6,177 nt of DNA from Caldifarciminota bacterium. Its GTDB lineage: Bacteria; Hydrothermota; Tepidihabitantia; B3-TA06. The stretch is from positions 1 through 6,177 of the forward strand of contig WJJO01000124.1 of NCBI GenBank assembly GCA_014729665.1, written 5' to 3'. Position 1 is the first letter of the stretch; every line of letters starts with the position of its first letter. Position numbers and translations under genes: made by a program. The notes beneath the pieces are model-generated. The model was not told the DNA's origin, did no database searches, and saw only the letters and a list, made by a program, of their open reading frames with translations. Positions 1 through 5,093 of this stretch are shown here, piece after piece.

Positions 1-988
1 GTGCGGAGCCTATCTCGGTGTTTTCCATGCCCGATTCGGCAAAGTGATCGGTAAATGTCCATGAAGGCGATCCGTCCGAAGACCACAGATGACCTGTGGG
101 ATCACCGACATTGCCGGGATGATGAGTGATAGGTGTGAACAGATCGAGATACCCGTCGTTGTTGTAGTCGCCCCATGCGGCCCCGATATTGTGTCCGTAG
201 TAACCCCCCTCGTAAATACCTATCACCCCTGACTGCTCGGCAACGTTGATAAAGGTGCCGTCGCCCTGGTTCTGCCACAGGATATTCGGCTGGAGCCGGT
301 AGACCGATACGAAGATGTCTGCATCACCGTCGTTATCGTAATCGGCTACGGATACACCCCTTGCACAGACGGTATCGGTATACCCTTCACGTATTCCCGA
401 GGTCTCGGATACGTCCTCGAAGCCCGAGCCGGTGTTGTGAAACAGGTAATCCTCATGGCCTGACCAGTAGGGATAGTCTTCTTCGGAATTCAGGGGTACG
501 AATTCGTAGCTGGAGTAGAAGAAATCGAGGAGTCCGTCGCCGTCGTAGTCCAGCCAGGCGGGATCGTTCAGGTCGCGGTCGAGGATGGGGAACCCCAACC
601 CGACCTCTTCCGAGACGTCTACCAGCTTGAAATCGGGCGGTCCGGTGTTTTCGTAAAGGACTATCCAGCAGGTGTCCTTGCGGGGGGTTGTATCTATCCA
701 GACCGTTTTAGAGGTTAAGGCGTCGGGGTAACCGTCATTGTTGTAATCCCCCCAGCAGACTATCTCCCCGCCCGTCCATTTGCTGTTCGAAAGCTTGGTA
801 AAGTGTCCGGTGCCGTCGTTTATGTACGGGTAACCGGCCCAGAAATCGATGAAGCCGTCAGCGTTATAATCCAGGAAGGATGCTGAGCCGGCAAACTCGT
901 CTATGCCCAAATCCTCGAGGTATACCCTTTCAAATTCCGCGCCCCACACAATGACTGCACATAAAAGCAACACGCCTATGCATCTCAT
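1..988 (-). CDS. Exported FG-GAP/VCBS repeat protein, 3' end beyond the window
   Basis: The frame is open from an ATG at 988 to the window edge, giving 329 residues with no stop, so the C-terminus is missing. An excellent Shine-Dalgarno (AAGGAGG, four bases before the ATG) fixes the start. Residues 4-16 are hydrophobic and look like a short signal peptide, with cleavage around A17. Five acidic calcium-type loops of form D-Y-[ND]-x-D-G-x-x-D follow at about 40-48, 81-89, 147-155, 216-224 and 274-282. They are separated by short W/F/G-rich stretches such as 'LFHNTGSGF' and 'NQGDGTF'. This is the pattern of FG-GAP/VCBS beta-propeller proteins related to integrin-alpha and CRTAC1, which are usually secreted or surface-bound and calcium-stabilised. 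The ligand or enzyme activity, if any, cannot be told, and a C-terminal ASPIC/UnbV or sorting domain may lie outside the window. The gene is 40 bases after the MarR gene and may be co-transcribed with it. Confidence 0.9.
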   Translation of the reverse strand, partial: MRCIGVLLLCAVIVWGAEFERVYLEDLGIDEFAGSASFLDYNADGFIDFWAGYPYINDGTGHFTKLSNSKWTGGEIVCWGDYNNDGYPDALTSKTVWIDTTPRKDTCWIVLYENTGPPDFKLVDVSEEVGLGFPILDRDLNDPAWLDYDGDGLLDFFYSSYEFVPLNSEEDYPYWSGHEDYLFHNTGSGFEDVSETSGIREGYTDTVCARGVSVADYDNDGDADIFVSVYRLQPNILWQNQGDGTFINVAEQSGVIGIYEGGYYGHNIGAAWGDYNNDGYLDLFTPITHHPGNVGDPTGHLWSSDGSPSWTFTDHFAESGMENTEIGSA

Positions 989-992
989 CGTT

Positions 993-998
993 CCTCCT
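993..998 (-). promoter_or_regulatory. Strong Shine-Dalgarno of the FG-GAP gene
   Basis: The minus strand reads CAAGGAGGAACGATG, a full AGGAGG four bases from the ATG at 988. A second ATG at 983 is out of frame, so this site decides the start. I see no promoter or terminator in the 40-base gap to the MarR gene, which suggests read-through from the regulator. Confidence 0.8.
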
Positions 999-1028
999 TG
1001 GTTATTTTAAAGATTTCTCCGGCGATTA

Positions 1029-1535
1029 TTATTTCTTGCCCAGGGTTTTTCTTAAGACTTTTTTAAGGGGTTTCTTCCAGCTCTGCCTGGAACTCGCTTT
1101 CGATTGAACCTCGACAATCGCAGAAAGCGTGTCGAAGAAAGCAACCTTCTTTTCGTCCGGAATCTTCTTCATTATGCGCAGCATCCCCACCTGGGTTGAT
1201 CTGCGTACCCTTTCTGCAATCTCGCGGCCCTCGGGTGAAAGCCTCACCTCGACCACGCGCCTGTCCTTTTCCGAGCGCCTGCGTTCCACCAGACCGGCCT
1301 TAAGAAGCCTGTCGATCATGGCGGTCATATTCCCGGAGGATGTCCCCAGTTGGTAGGCCAGCTCACCCATTCCGAAGTGTTCCTTACGGACGAGAAGGGA
1401 TAGGACGAGGAACTGGTTGAGCGTTATATCCAGACCTGCCGGGCCGCGGGGGTCCAAAATCCTCAGGCTTCTGACCAAGGCAGGGGCCATCTCATCAAGT
1501 CTCTCAAGAAGCTTGCGGTCAAGGTCTCTGCTCAT
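1029..1535 (-). CDS. MarR-family transcriptional regulator
   Basis: This 168-residue protein is close to the usual MarR length plus a tail. Helices at about 4-50 probably form the dimer core. The winged helix-turn-helix spans about 37-103: 'MGELAYQLGTSSGNMTAMID' (56-75) holds the HTH and recognition helix. The wing 'RRRSEKDRRVVEVRLSPEG' (85-103) carries the family signature D91-R92-R93 ending in L-[ST]-P-E-G. A helical C-terminal part follows, then an unusual lysine-rich tail (about 150-168, nine K/R residues in the last 16) that could add non-specific DNA contact. MarR proteins are cytoplasmic homodimers that usually repress their own and adjacent genes until a small phenolic or other ligand, or oxidation, releases them; the ligand here is unknown. 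No Shine-Dalgarno precedes the ATG, and the predicted transcription start lies almost at the ATG, so translation may be leaderless. A palindrome covers the start, fitting autoregulation. Confidence 0.93.
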   Translation of the reverse strand: MSRDLDRKLLERLDEMAPALVRSLRILDPRGPAGLDITLNQFLVLSLLVRKEHFGMGELAYQLGTSSGNMTAMIDRLLKAGLVERRRSEKDRRVVEVRLSPEGREIAERVRRSTQVGMLRIMKKIPDEKKVAFFDTLSAIVEVQSKASSRQSWKKPLKKVLRKTLGKK

Positions 1536-1550
1536 ACTACAAGTAGGATA
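1533..1550. promoter_or_regulatory. Putative MarR operator palindrome over the marR start
   Basis: CATACTAC-AA-GTAGGATA consists of two 8-base arms around AA. Six of eight arm positions pair, and the inner CTAC/GTAG is perfect. It covers both the start codon and the predicted -10 box of the MarR gene, where a repressor would block its own transcription. The 18-base size and central symmetry fit known MarR operators. Binding itself is inferred. Confidence 0.5.
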
Positions 1551-1572
1551 TACGAATAGGGCCGTCTGTCAA
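1545..1572 (-). promoter_or_regulatory. Putative sigma70-type promoter of the MarR gene
   Basis: A perfect -35 TTGACA (minus strand of 1567-1572) is followed after 16 bases by TATCCT (minus strand of 1545-1550, 4 of 6 consensus). Only nine bases separate the -10 box from the ATG, so the mRNA would begin about 1-3 bases before the start codon. The absence of a Shine-Dalgarno agrees with this. Confidence 0.5.
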
Positions 1573-1624
1573 GGATTGTCTTTTAAGTCATAGGATCGCC
1601 GAATGCGGGAACCCTGTACTTGAG

Positions 1625-1936
1625 CTATAAAACTAAAAGGGTTAAAATCAGTATCAACCCTCCAACTATCATAACCCCGATACCGGCTATTAAGTAGAAA
1701 AGCAGGGTTTTAGGGGGGTACTTTTTGGCCAGGCCGGGCAGGAATCGTTTAAGCAGGAAGATTATCCCGACTATGAAGCAGTATCCTGCCACGCTTAACC
1801 TGAAAAGGAGCTGGGAAGCCATAACATTTGTAAACCACAGTATGGTTATTACCAATACCCCGACACCGGTTATCAATATGATCCAATCAAGTCCATCTAT
1901 CCTGCGTCTGGGGCTCGGAGGTAAATCAGGTGACAT
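1625..1936 (-). CDS. Small membrane protein with three predicted helices, function unknown
   Basis: I do not recognise a family. A GTG at 1942 would give 105 residues, but the AGGAG Shine-Dalgarno (1942-1946) overlaps that GTG and lies five bases before the ATG at 1936, so I choose 1936 (103 residues). The N-terminus is proline-rich with an RRR cluster. Three hydrophobic segments follow at about 17-37, 42-62 and 77-102. The loop between the second and third is rich in lysine and arginine ('KRFLPGLAKKYPPK'). The positive-inside rule puts the N-terminus and this loop in the cytoplasm and the C-terminus outside. There is no catalytic motif, and the protein could be a helper subunit or a stand-alone inner-membrane protein. 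It has its own candidate promoter, lies between the SpoIID-like and MarR genes, and its promoter shares a 10-base word with the MarR palindrome. The long segments and clean Shine-Dalgarno argue that it is real. Confidence 0.75.
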   Translation of the reverse strand: MSPDLPPSPRRRIDGLDWIILITGVGVLVITILWFTNVMASQLLFRLSVAGYCFIVGIIFLLKRFLPGLAKKYPPKTLLFYLIAGIGVMIVGGLILILTLLVL

Positions 1937-1941
1937 ACTCA

Positions 1942-1946
1942 CTCCT
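1942..1946 (-). promoter_or_regulatory. Shine-Dalgarno deciding the start of the small membrane protein
   Basis: The minus strand reads AGGAGTGAGTATG. AGGAG is five bases from the ATG at 1936 but overlaps the in-frame GTG at 1942, so ribosomes positioned here would start at the ATG. Confidence 0.65.
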
Positions 1947-1958
1947 GCTCATGACCAT

Positions 1959-1986
1959 ATCCTACTCACCTTGTCCTCAGTGTCAA
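1959..1986 (-). promoter_or_regulatory. Putative promoter of the small membrane protein gene
   Basis: A perfect TTGACA (minus strand of 1981-1986) is 16 bases from TAGGAT (minus strand of 1959-1964, 4 of 6 consensus). Transcription would start near 1951, leaving a leader of about 15 bases that holds the Shine-Dalgarno. The -10 area overlaps ATATCCTACT (plus strand 1957-1966), a word also in the MarR palindrome. No terminator separates the preceding SpoIID-like gene, so read-through is also possible. Confidence 0.42.
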
Positions 1987-2006
1987 GCCGTTTCGTATCG
2001 GGATCG

Positions 2007-3044
2007 TTATTTCCCAAGCCGTGAAACCGCCATTATCTGGGTTCCGGGAAAGTAGTGGGACAGGATATCCCTGTAGTTGTCACCCCTTTTAGCCATGCCC
2101 ATTGCTCCGTACTGGCACATTCCCACACCGTGACCGTAGCCGTGACCGTGTATCAGAAGCAGGTTGCCTTCGATTTCAATATCGAAGCGACGTGTCTTCG
2201 GTCTGTGGTCCCACGCATCGACCGCGGTCCGGTACTCGAACTTGATCTCCCGGGGTGCGAAGAAGACGAAACCCTTTGCAGGAAGCATGGCGGTGTCGCG
2301 TACAAGGTGGATTGAGTCCGGGATTGAGGGAAGATTGAGTAACTGACTTATAGTGTCGAGATAGAAGGTATCCTCCCATGTATATAAGGGTGACGCTGAA
2401 CACAGGGTGTCGACTACCCTTCGGTGATATGGTTCGTTCTTGGAACCCCGCCACAGATCGGATGGAAGGATAGTCATCCCCCCGCAGGTTGAGTGATAGT
2501 AGATGTCTGCGACCTTACCCTTGTAACCCAGCACCAATCCTTCGGTTTCTTCGACCGCCTTAACAGCCCCCTGGTCTGCCGCTAACCCCCTGTATACCTG
2601 GGAAAGCTGACTGTCCAGAAGTTCGTATCCCGCGTCGTGGTTGCCCATGTGTTTGTAGGCATAGGTTCGAGCAAGGATGGCCTGCGCCTTCCTGGCCTCG
2701 ATTCCACCGTCGGGCATCTCCGAGGTGACCACCGAGGCAAGGTAGGTCTGCTCCGGGACGTAGTTGATGATAAACAGCTCTCCCCCCGAGGCAAAAAAGG
2801 TAAATCCGCCTGCGTAGCTTCTTTTAACGTCCCCGGCGGTCAGGTAGTATCGTTTCTCGCCGATTGCCTGGTAGTAGCTTTCTTCTTTTCCGTCCACCAG
2901 GATGGAGTTACCCGAGGCTTTGATAGTATGGGTGCCCTCGCCTGATGATACGGTCACCTCGGTTGGTGTAAAATTGGCAAAGACACGTATGGTGAACGTG
3001 CGGGATACCGAAAACAACGAAAGCATCAAAAGAAGCTGACTCAT
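2007..3044 (-). CDS. SpoIID/LytB-domain protein, probable peptidoglycan lytic transglycosylase
   Basis: Of 345 residues, 1-14 are a hydrophobic export segment without the usual basic start. Residues about 18-95 form a beta-rich N-terminal part. The SpoIID core follows: 'YLASVVTSEMP' (101-111) has E109 at the place of the catalytic glutamate, then 'KAQAILARTYAY' (119-130), 'SQVYRG' (148-153), 'YYHSTCGGMT' (182-191) and the C-terminal 'GHGYGHGVGMCQYGAMGMA' (300-318) with 'ILSHYFPGT' (327-335). SpoIID cleaves denuded glycan strands by lytic transglycosylation. In sporulating Firmicutes it acts in engulfment, but SpoIID/LytB domains also occur in non-sporulating bacteria, where wall remodelling is the likely role. 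The His-Ser-x-Cys-Gly-Gly motif may bind zinc, as reported for clostridial SpoIID. The ATG overlaps the stop of the DUF402 gene (ATGA, 3041-3044), and GGAG eight bases upstream inside that gene supports the start. The enzyme should act in the periplasm. No amidase-type spoIID neighbour (spoIIP, spoIIM) is seen. Confidence 0.92.
   Translation of the reverse strand: MSQLLLMLSLFSVSRTFTIRVFANFTPTEVTVSSGEGTHTIKASGNSILVDGKEESYYQAIGEKRYYLTAGDVKRSYAGGFTFFASGGELFIINYVPEQTYLASVVTSEMPDGGIEARKAQAILARTYAYKHMGNHDAGYELLDSQLSQVYRGLAADQGAVKAVEETEGLVLGYKGKVADIYYHSTCGGMTILPSDLWRGSKNEPYHRRVVDTLCSASPLYTWEDTFYLDTISQLLNLPSIPDSIHLVRDTAMLPAKGFVFFAPREIKFEYRTAVDAWDHRPKTRRFDIEIEGNLLLIHGHGYGHGVGMCQYGAMGMAKRGDNYRDILSHYFPGTQIMAVSRLGK
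3041..3044 (-). other. ATGA stop/start overlap between DUF402 and SpoIID-like genes
   Basis: The TGA stop (3041-3043) of the DUF402 gene and the ATG (3042-3044) of the SpoIID-like gene share bases. GGAG (minus strand of 3053-3056) is placed eight bases before the ATG. This is a standard arrangement for translational coupling. Confidence 0.85.
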
Positions 3045-3547
3045 GAGAAGCGCTCCAGGAAATCCGGCGGAAACTGCCCTTTCTCGAACTGTGCGAGGAG
3101 TCTTGCAAGCTCGACCTCGGCCCCGCGGATTTCATCGGCGGTTATCCATTCATTTCGGACAGCTTCGGCAAACTCGTCCTCGTCGAGTACGGTAATCTTT
3201 GAACGGTCGGGGGGTATCCACAGGTCGAGGAACAAGTCCTTGGTCCAGTAGCCGTCTTCACGTTCCTCGGAAGGTGTATTGATGTCGGCGTAGTAGCCTG
3301 TAAAGGTCCCGTCGGGGGTGAAAACCCTTGCCACGTCGTGCCACAGGTTGCGATACTCGGCAAACACCGCACGGTAGCCGTTGTCCACTACCTTCTTGCC
3401 CTCTATGACTACAGGCCCTGAAGCGCCCTGAAGGATATGGGAGGTTACGATAACCTCGGAGTCTTCATAGAGGAGTTCGGCATCGAAGGTAAGTTCATTC
3501 GAGGGTGGACGAAAATAGTATATTTTGAACGGCTTGATCTTACGCAT
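3041..3547 (-). CDS. DUF402-family protein, possible nucleoside di/triphosphate phosphatase
   Basis: The 168 residues match the length of stand-alone DUF402 proteins. Family landmarks in order are 'NLWHDVARVF' (67-76), 'GYYADINTP' (84-92), 'YWTKDLFLDLWI' (100-111) with acidic D104 and D108, and 'VLDEDEF' (120-126). A charged helix ends the protein ('AEVELARLLAQFEKG'). The Staphylococcus member (Ntdp) is a metal-dependent nucleoside tri- and diphosphate phosphatase, and the domain also ends the archaeal RNA-binding protein FAU-1. A metal-dependent phosphate hydrolysis using the Tyr/Asp cluster is therefore likely, but the substrate is unknown. There is no signal peptide, so it should be cytoplasmic. 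The start is supported by GGGAG four bases before the ATG. The stop overlaps the start of the SpoIID-like gene by four bases, so the two are probably translated from one mRNA. The reason for pairing a cytoplasmic phosphatase with a wall enzyme is unclear. Confidence 0.87.
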   Translation of the reverse strand: MRKIKPFKIYYFRPPSNELTFDAELLYEDSEVIVTSHILQGASGPVVIEGKKVVDNGYRAVFAEYRNLWHDVARVFTPDGTFTGYYADINTPSEEREDGYWTKDLFLDLWIPPDRSKITVLDEDEFAEAVRNEWITADEIRGAEVELARLLAQFEKGQFPPDFLERFS

Positions 3548-3582
3548 TTCGCTCCCATGTTATAGACCTTCTCACGAAGTTA

Positions 3583-3610
3583 AGTCTAGCCAGAAAACCT
3601 GCCGATGCAA
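3583..3610 (-). promoter_or_regulatory. Weak putative promoter of the DUF402-SpoIID operon
   Basis: TTGCAT (minus strand of 3605-3610, 3 of 6) lies 16 bases from TAGACT (minus strand of 3583-3588, 4 of 6), the same -10 word and spacing as in the TPR-Omp85 promoter. It gives a leader of about 30 bases with the Shine-Dalgarno. A terminator just upstream means that some promoter is needed in this gap. A competing TATAAC on the minus strand near 3558-3563 would cut into the Shine-Dalgarno. Confidence 0.28.
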
Positions 3611-3629
3611 GTTGATTGAGTATATATAG

Positions 3630-3658
3630 AAAAAAAAGGGTTCGTCATCGACGAACCC
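3630..3658 (-). terminator. Rho-independent terminator after the TPR-Omp85 operon
   Basis: On the minus strand GGGTTCGTC, loop GAT, GACGAACCC makes a perfect 9-base-pair GC-rich stem followed directly by eight T. It starts 52 bases after the Omp85 stop and works only in the minus direction, because the other side has no T run. It separates the TPR-Omp85 operon from the DUF402 operon. Confidence 0.93.
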
Positions 3659-3676
3659 CTCGATTTGACCTGCGAT

Positions 3677-3699
3677 CTTTTTGCCTCCGAGGCAAAAAG
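3677..3699. repeat. Perfect inverted repeat between the Omp85 stop and its terminator
   Basis: CTTTTTGCCTC and GAGGCAAAAAG are exact inverted copies around one central base. As RNA this would fold as an 8-9 base-pair stem with a loop of about five. The T run is on the 5' side and no T run follows, so it is not a standard terminator. It may protect the 3' end of the mRNA or pause polymerase. Confidence 0.7.
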
Positions 3700-3710
3700 G
3701 AGCATATTTT

Positions 3711-5093
3711 TTAAAATCTCCAGCCGAAGTACACAGGGTAGCGGATGGGAAGGGGAATAAAGGATAAGGCCCCCTCCTCCGCACCGATGCCCCATGCAAT
3801 CTCACCCTTGACCACGAAACCGATCGCTTCAAGCGTAAGGCCGAAACCGGTGCCGGTGAGAAGACCGTCATGAGTGTCTTCTTCAGTATTGGCAAGGTAT
3901 AGGGGCGGCAGTCCGGGTTCGTGTGCGGCCCCGATGTCGAAGAACAGGTTCCCGCCGACCTTGAACTCACCTATCGCCGGAAGCTCGGTGCTCCAGAAGT
4001 ATCGGCGCAGTTCCACCGAGGCGACGGTAAGACACTGGTCTACCTGCGACGTATCTGCCCAGCCGCGAACTATGCGGGCGTTCCCGAGGTATAAGGTGTT
4101 GTATACGGGTATGGAGTCCAGCTGCTGGTATGTCCAGATATTGCCTGCGATTACGGTTTTGCCCAAAGGGTAGTAGCCGGCAACCGAGAGGGAGCAGGCC
4201 CTCTGAGTCTGGTAGGCTTCCTTCAGCCCGGGATTGTAGGTGAATGCACCGACCACTAATGCTCCCTTTGTCGGGAAAAGCACGTCGTCGCGGAAGTCGA
4301 GGATGAAGCCTGGCTGGAGGTACAGCGAGGCATCGACGGAATCAGGGCAGAAGGTCGGTGTACATACCGAATCCGGGGCGAACGATTTGATTCTCAGCCA
4401 GCCGCCCTCGAGGAAGAATGTGAGCGGTCGCCAGGGACGAACAGATTGCTTGTAGAATAACCTGTTCTCGCGGCGGGTTATCTCAGCGTCCTTGCGCCAG
4501 ACCTCGAAGTAGCGGTAACCTAACTTCTCCCCGTGTCGGCGGTTGTAGGTAACCGGGAATTCGAGATTGGTATACCAGGTATATCTGGGGGTGGTTTTAA
4601 CCTTGAAGCCTATGTCCCCGCCTGCATCTATGTGAAGTCCCTGACCCAGTAGGTTGGGGTAGAGCACCCCGCCGCCTATGTACCAGCCCGATGAGGCGTC
4701 TATCCCAATGGTCGGGTAGGGGAGGGGGAATGTGAACTCGGTAACCTCCACGATGACTTCCGATTCGGAGACCTCAGGTTCCGCTGCTTCAATACGGACC
4801 CGGGCAAAGATGCCGGTACTCATGAGTGCCTTCTCGCTTCCGGCTATGACCTCGGGTGTGAGGTAGTCGCCCGGAACGAAGGTCAGTTCGCGGCGGATTA
4901 CGTTCTCGCGTGTATTCTTATTCCCGCGGATTTCAATCTTGTTGACCTTAGGCGAGGCGAAAATAATCGGGCCTTCGGCGATCTCGCTCGGATCGGAACC
5001 GGGAGGGAATACGACTTCGGTTCCGGGGGCAGGAATTTGTTCTGCTTCCGGGGTTTGAGCAAGCAGGATTAACGAAAGGTAGAGGATGTTCAT
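3711..5093 (-). CDS. Omp85/D15-family outer-membrane barrel with a single POTRA domain
   Basis: The 460-residue product starts with a short hydrophobic signal (3-12, likely cleavage near A12). A proline-rich linker follows to about 47. One POTRA domain lies at about 48-119: 'VNKIEIRGNKNTRENVIRRE' at its start, then 'SEKALMSTGIFARVRI', then a V-rich strand. The rest is a 16-strand-type barrel. Landmarks are 'DFRDDVLFPTKGALV' (266-280), the lid-loop motif 'IVRGW' (341-345, VRG[FYW]), 'LFFDIG' (383-388), and the C-terminal 'PVYFGWRF' ending in Phe, the signal read by the BAM machinery. Omp85 proteins insert or translocate proteins (BamA, TamA, TpsB) or lipids. BamA normally has five POTRAs and TamA three, so this short form is a different branch of unknown client. 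C244 and C249, close together in a loop, could form a disulfide. The in-frame codon before the ATG is TAA, so the start cannot lie further upstream, and the ATG overlaps the TPR gene stop by four bases. Confidence 0.92.
   Translation of the reverse strand: MNILYLSLILLAQTPEAEQIPAPGTEVVFPPGSDPSEIAEGPIIFASPKVNKIEIRGNKNTRENVIRRELTFVPGDYLTPEVIAGSEKALMSTGIFARVRIEAAEPEVSESEVIVEVTEFTFPLPYPTIGIDASSGWYIGGGVLYPNLLGQGLHIDAGGDIGFKVKTTPRYTWYTNLEFPVTYNRRHGEKLGYRYFEVWRKDAEITRRENRLFYKQSVRPWRPLTFFLEGGWLRIKSFAPDSVCTPTFCPDSVDASLYLQPGFILDFRDDVLFPTKGALVVGAFTYNPGLKEAYQTQRACSLSVAGYYPLGKTVIAGNIWTYQQLDSIPVYNTLYLGNARIVRGWADTSQVDQCLTVASVELRRYFWSTELPAIGEFKVGGNLFFDIGAAHEPGLPPLYLANTEEDTHDGLLTGTGFGLTLEAIGFVVKGEIAWGIGAEEGALSFIPLPIRYPVYFGWRF
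5090..5093 (-). other. ATGA stop/start overlap between TPR and Omp85 genes
   Basis: The TPR gene ends GGTAAATGA and the Omp85 ATG lies within it. The Shine-Dalgarno in front is poor (GAAGGT), so Omp85 translation probably depends on ribosomes finishing the TPR gene, giving linked amounts of both proteins. Confidence 0.85.

Noticed and set aside
361..630. Arginine-rich 89-residue plus-strand open frame
   Set aside because: It is antisense to the FG-GAP gene. The Arg-rich composition is the mirror of GA[CT]/GG[CT] codons for Asp and Gly in the real frame.
959..961. C10 of the FG-GAP protein as a lipoprotein cysteine
   Set aside because: It is preceded by L-L-L and lies too early in the hydrophobic stretch for a credible lipobox.
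1129..1356. 75-residue plus-strand frame opposite the MarR gene
   Set aside because: Shadow of the MarR coding frame, with no ribosome site or promoter.
1937..1942. GTG start giving a 105-residue membrane protein
   Set aside because: The Shine-Dalgarno AGGAG overlaps this GTG, while the ATG at 1936 is ideally spaced.
2007..3044. SpoIID domain as evidence of sporulation
   Set aside because: SpoIID/LytB domains occur in many non-sporulating bacteria, no other sporulation gene is present, and the neighbourhood is that of a diderm with an outer membrane.
3677..3699. Inverted repeat as a second rho-independent terminator
   Set aside because: The T run precedes the stem and A residues follow it on both strands, so there is no U tract after the hairpin.
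3572..3970. 132-residue minus-strand frame over the Omp85 3' end and terminator
   Set aside because: It is out of frame with Omp85, runs through the intrinsic terminator, and shows no family pattern.
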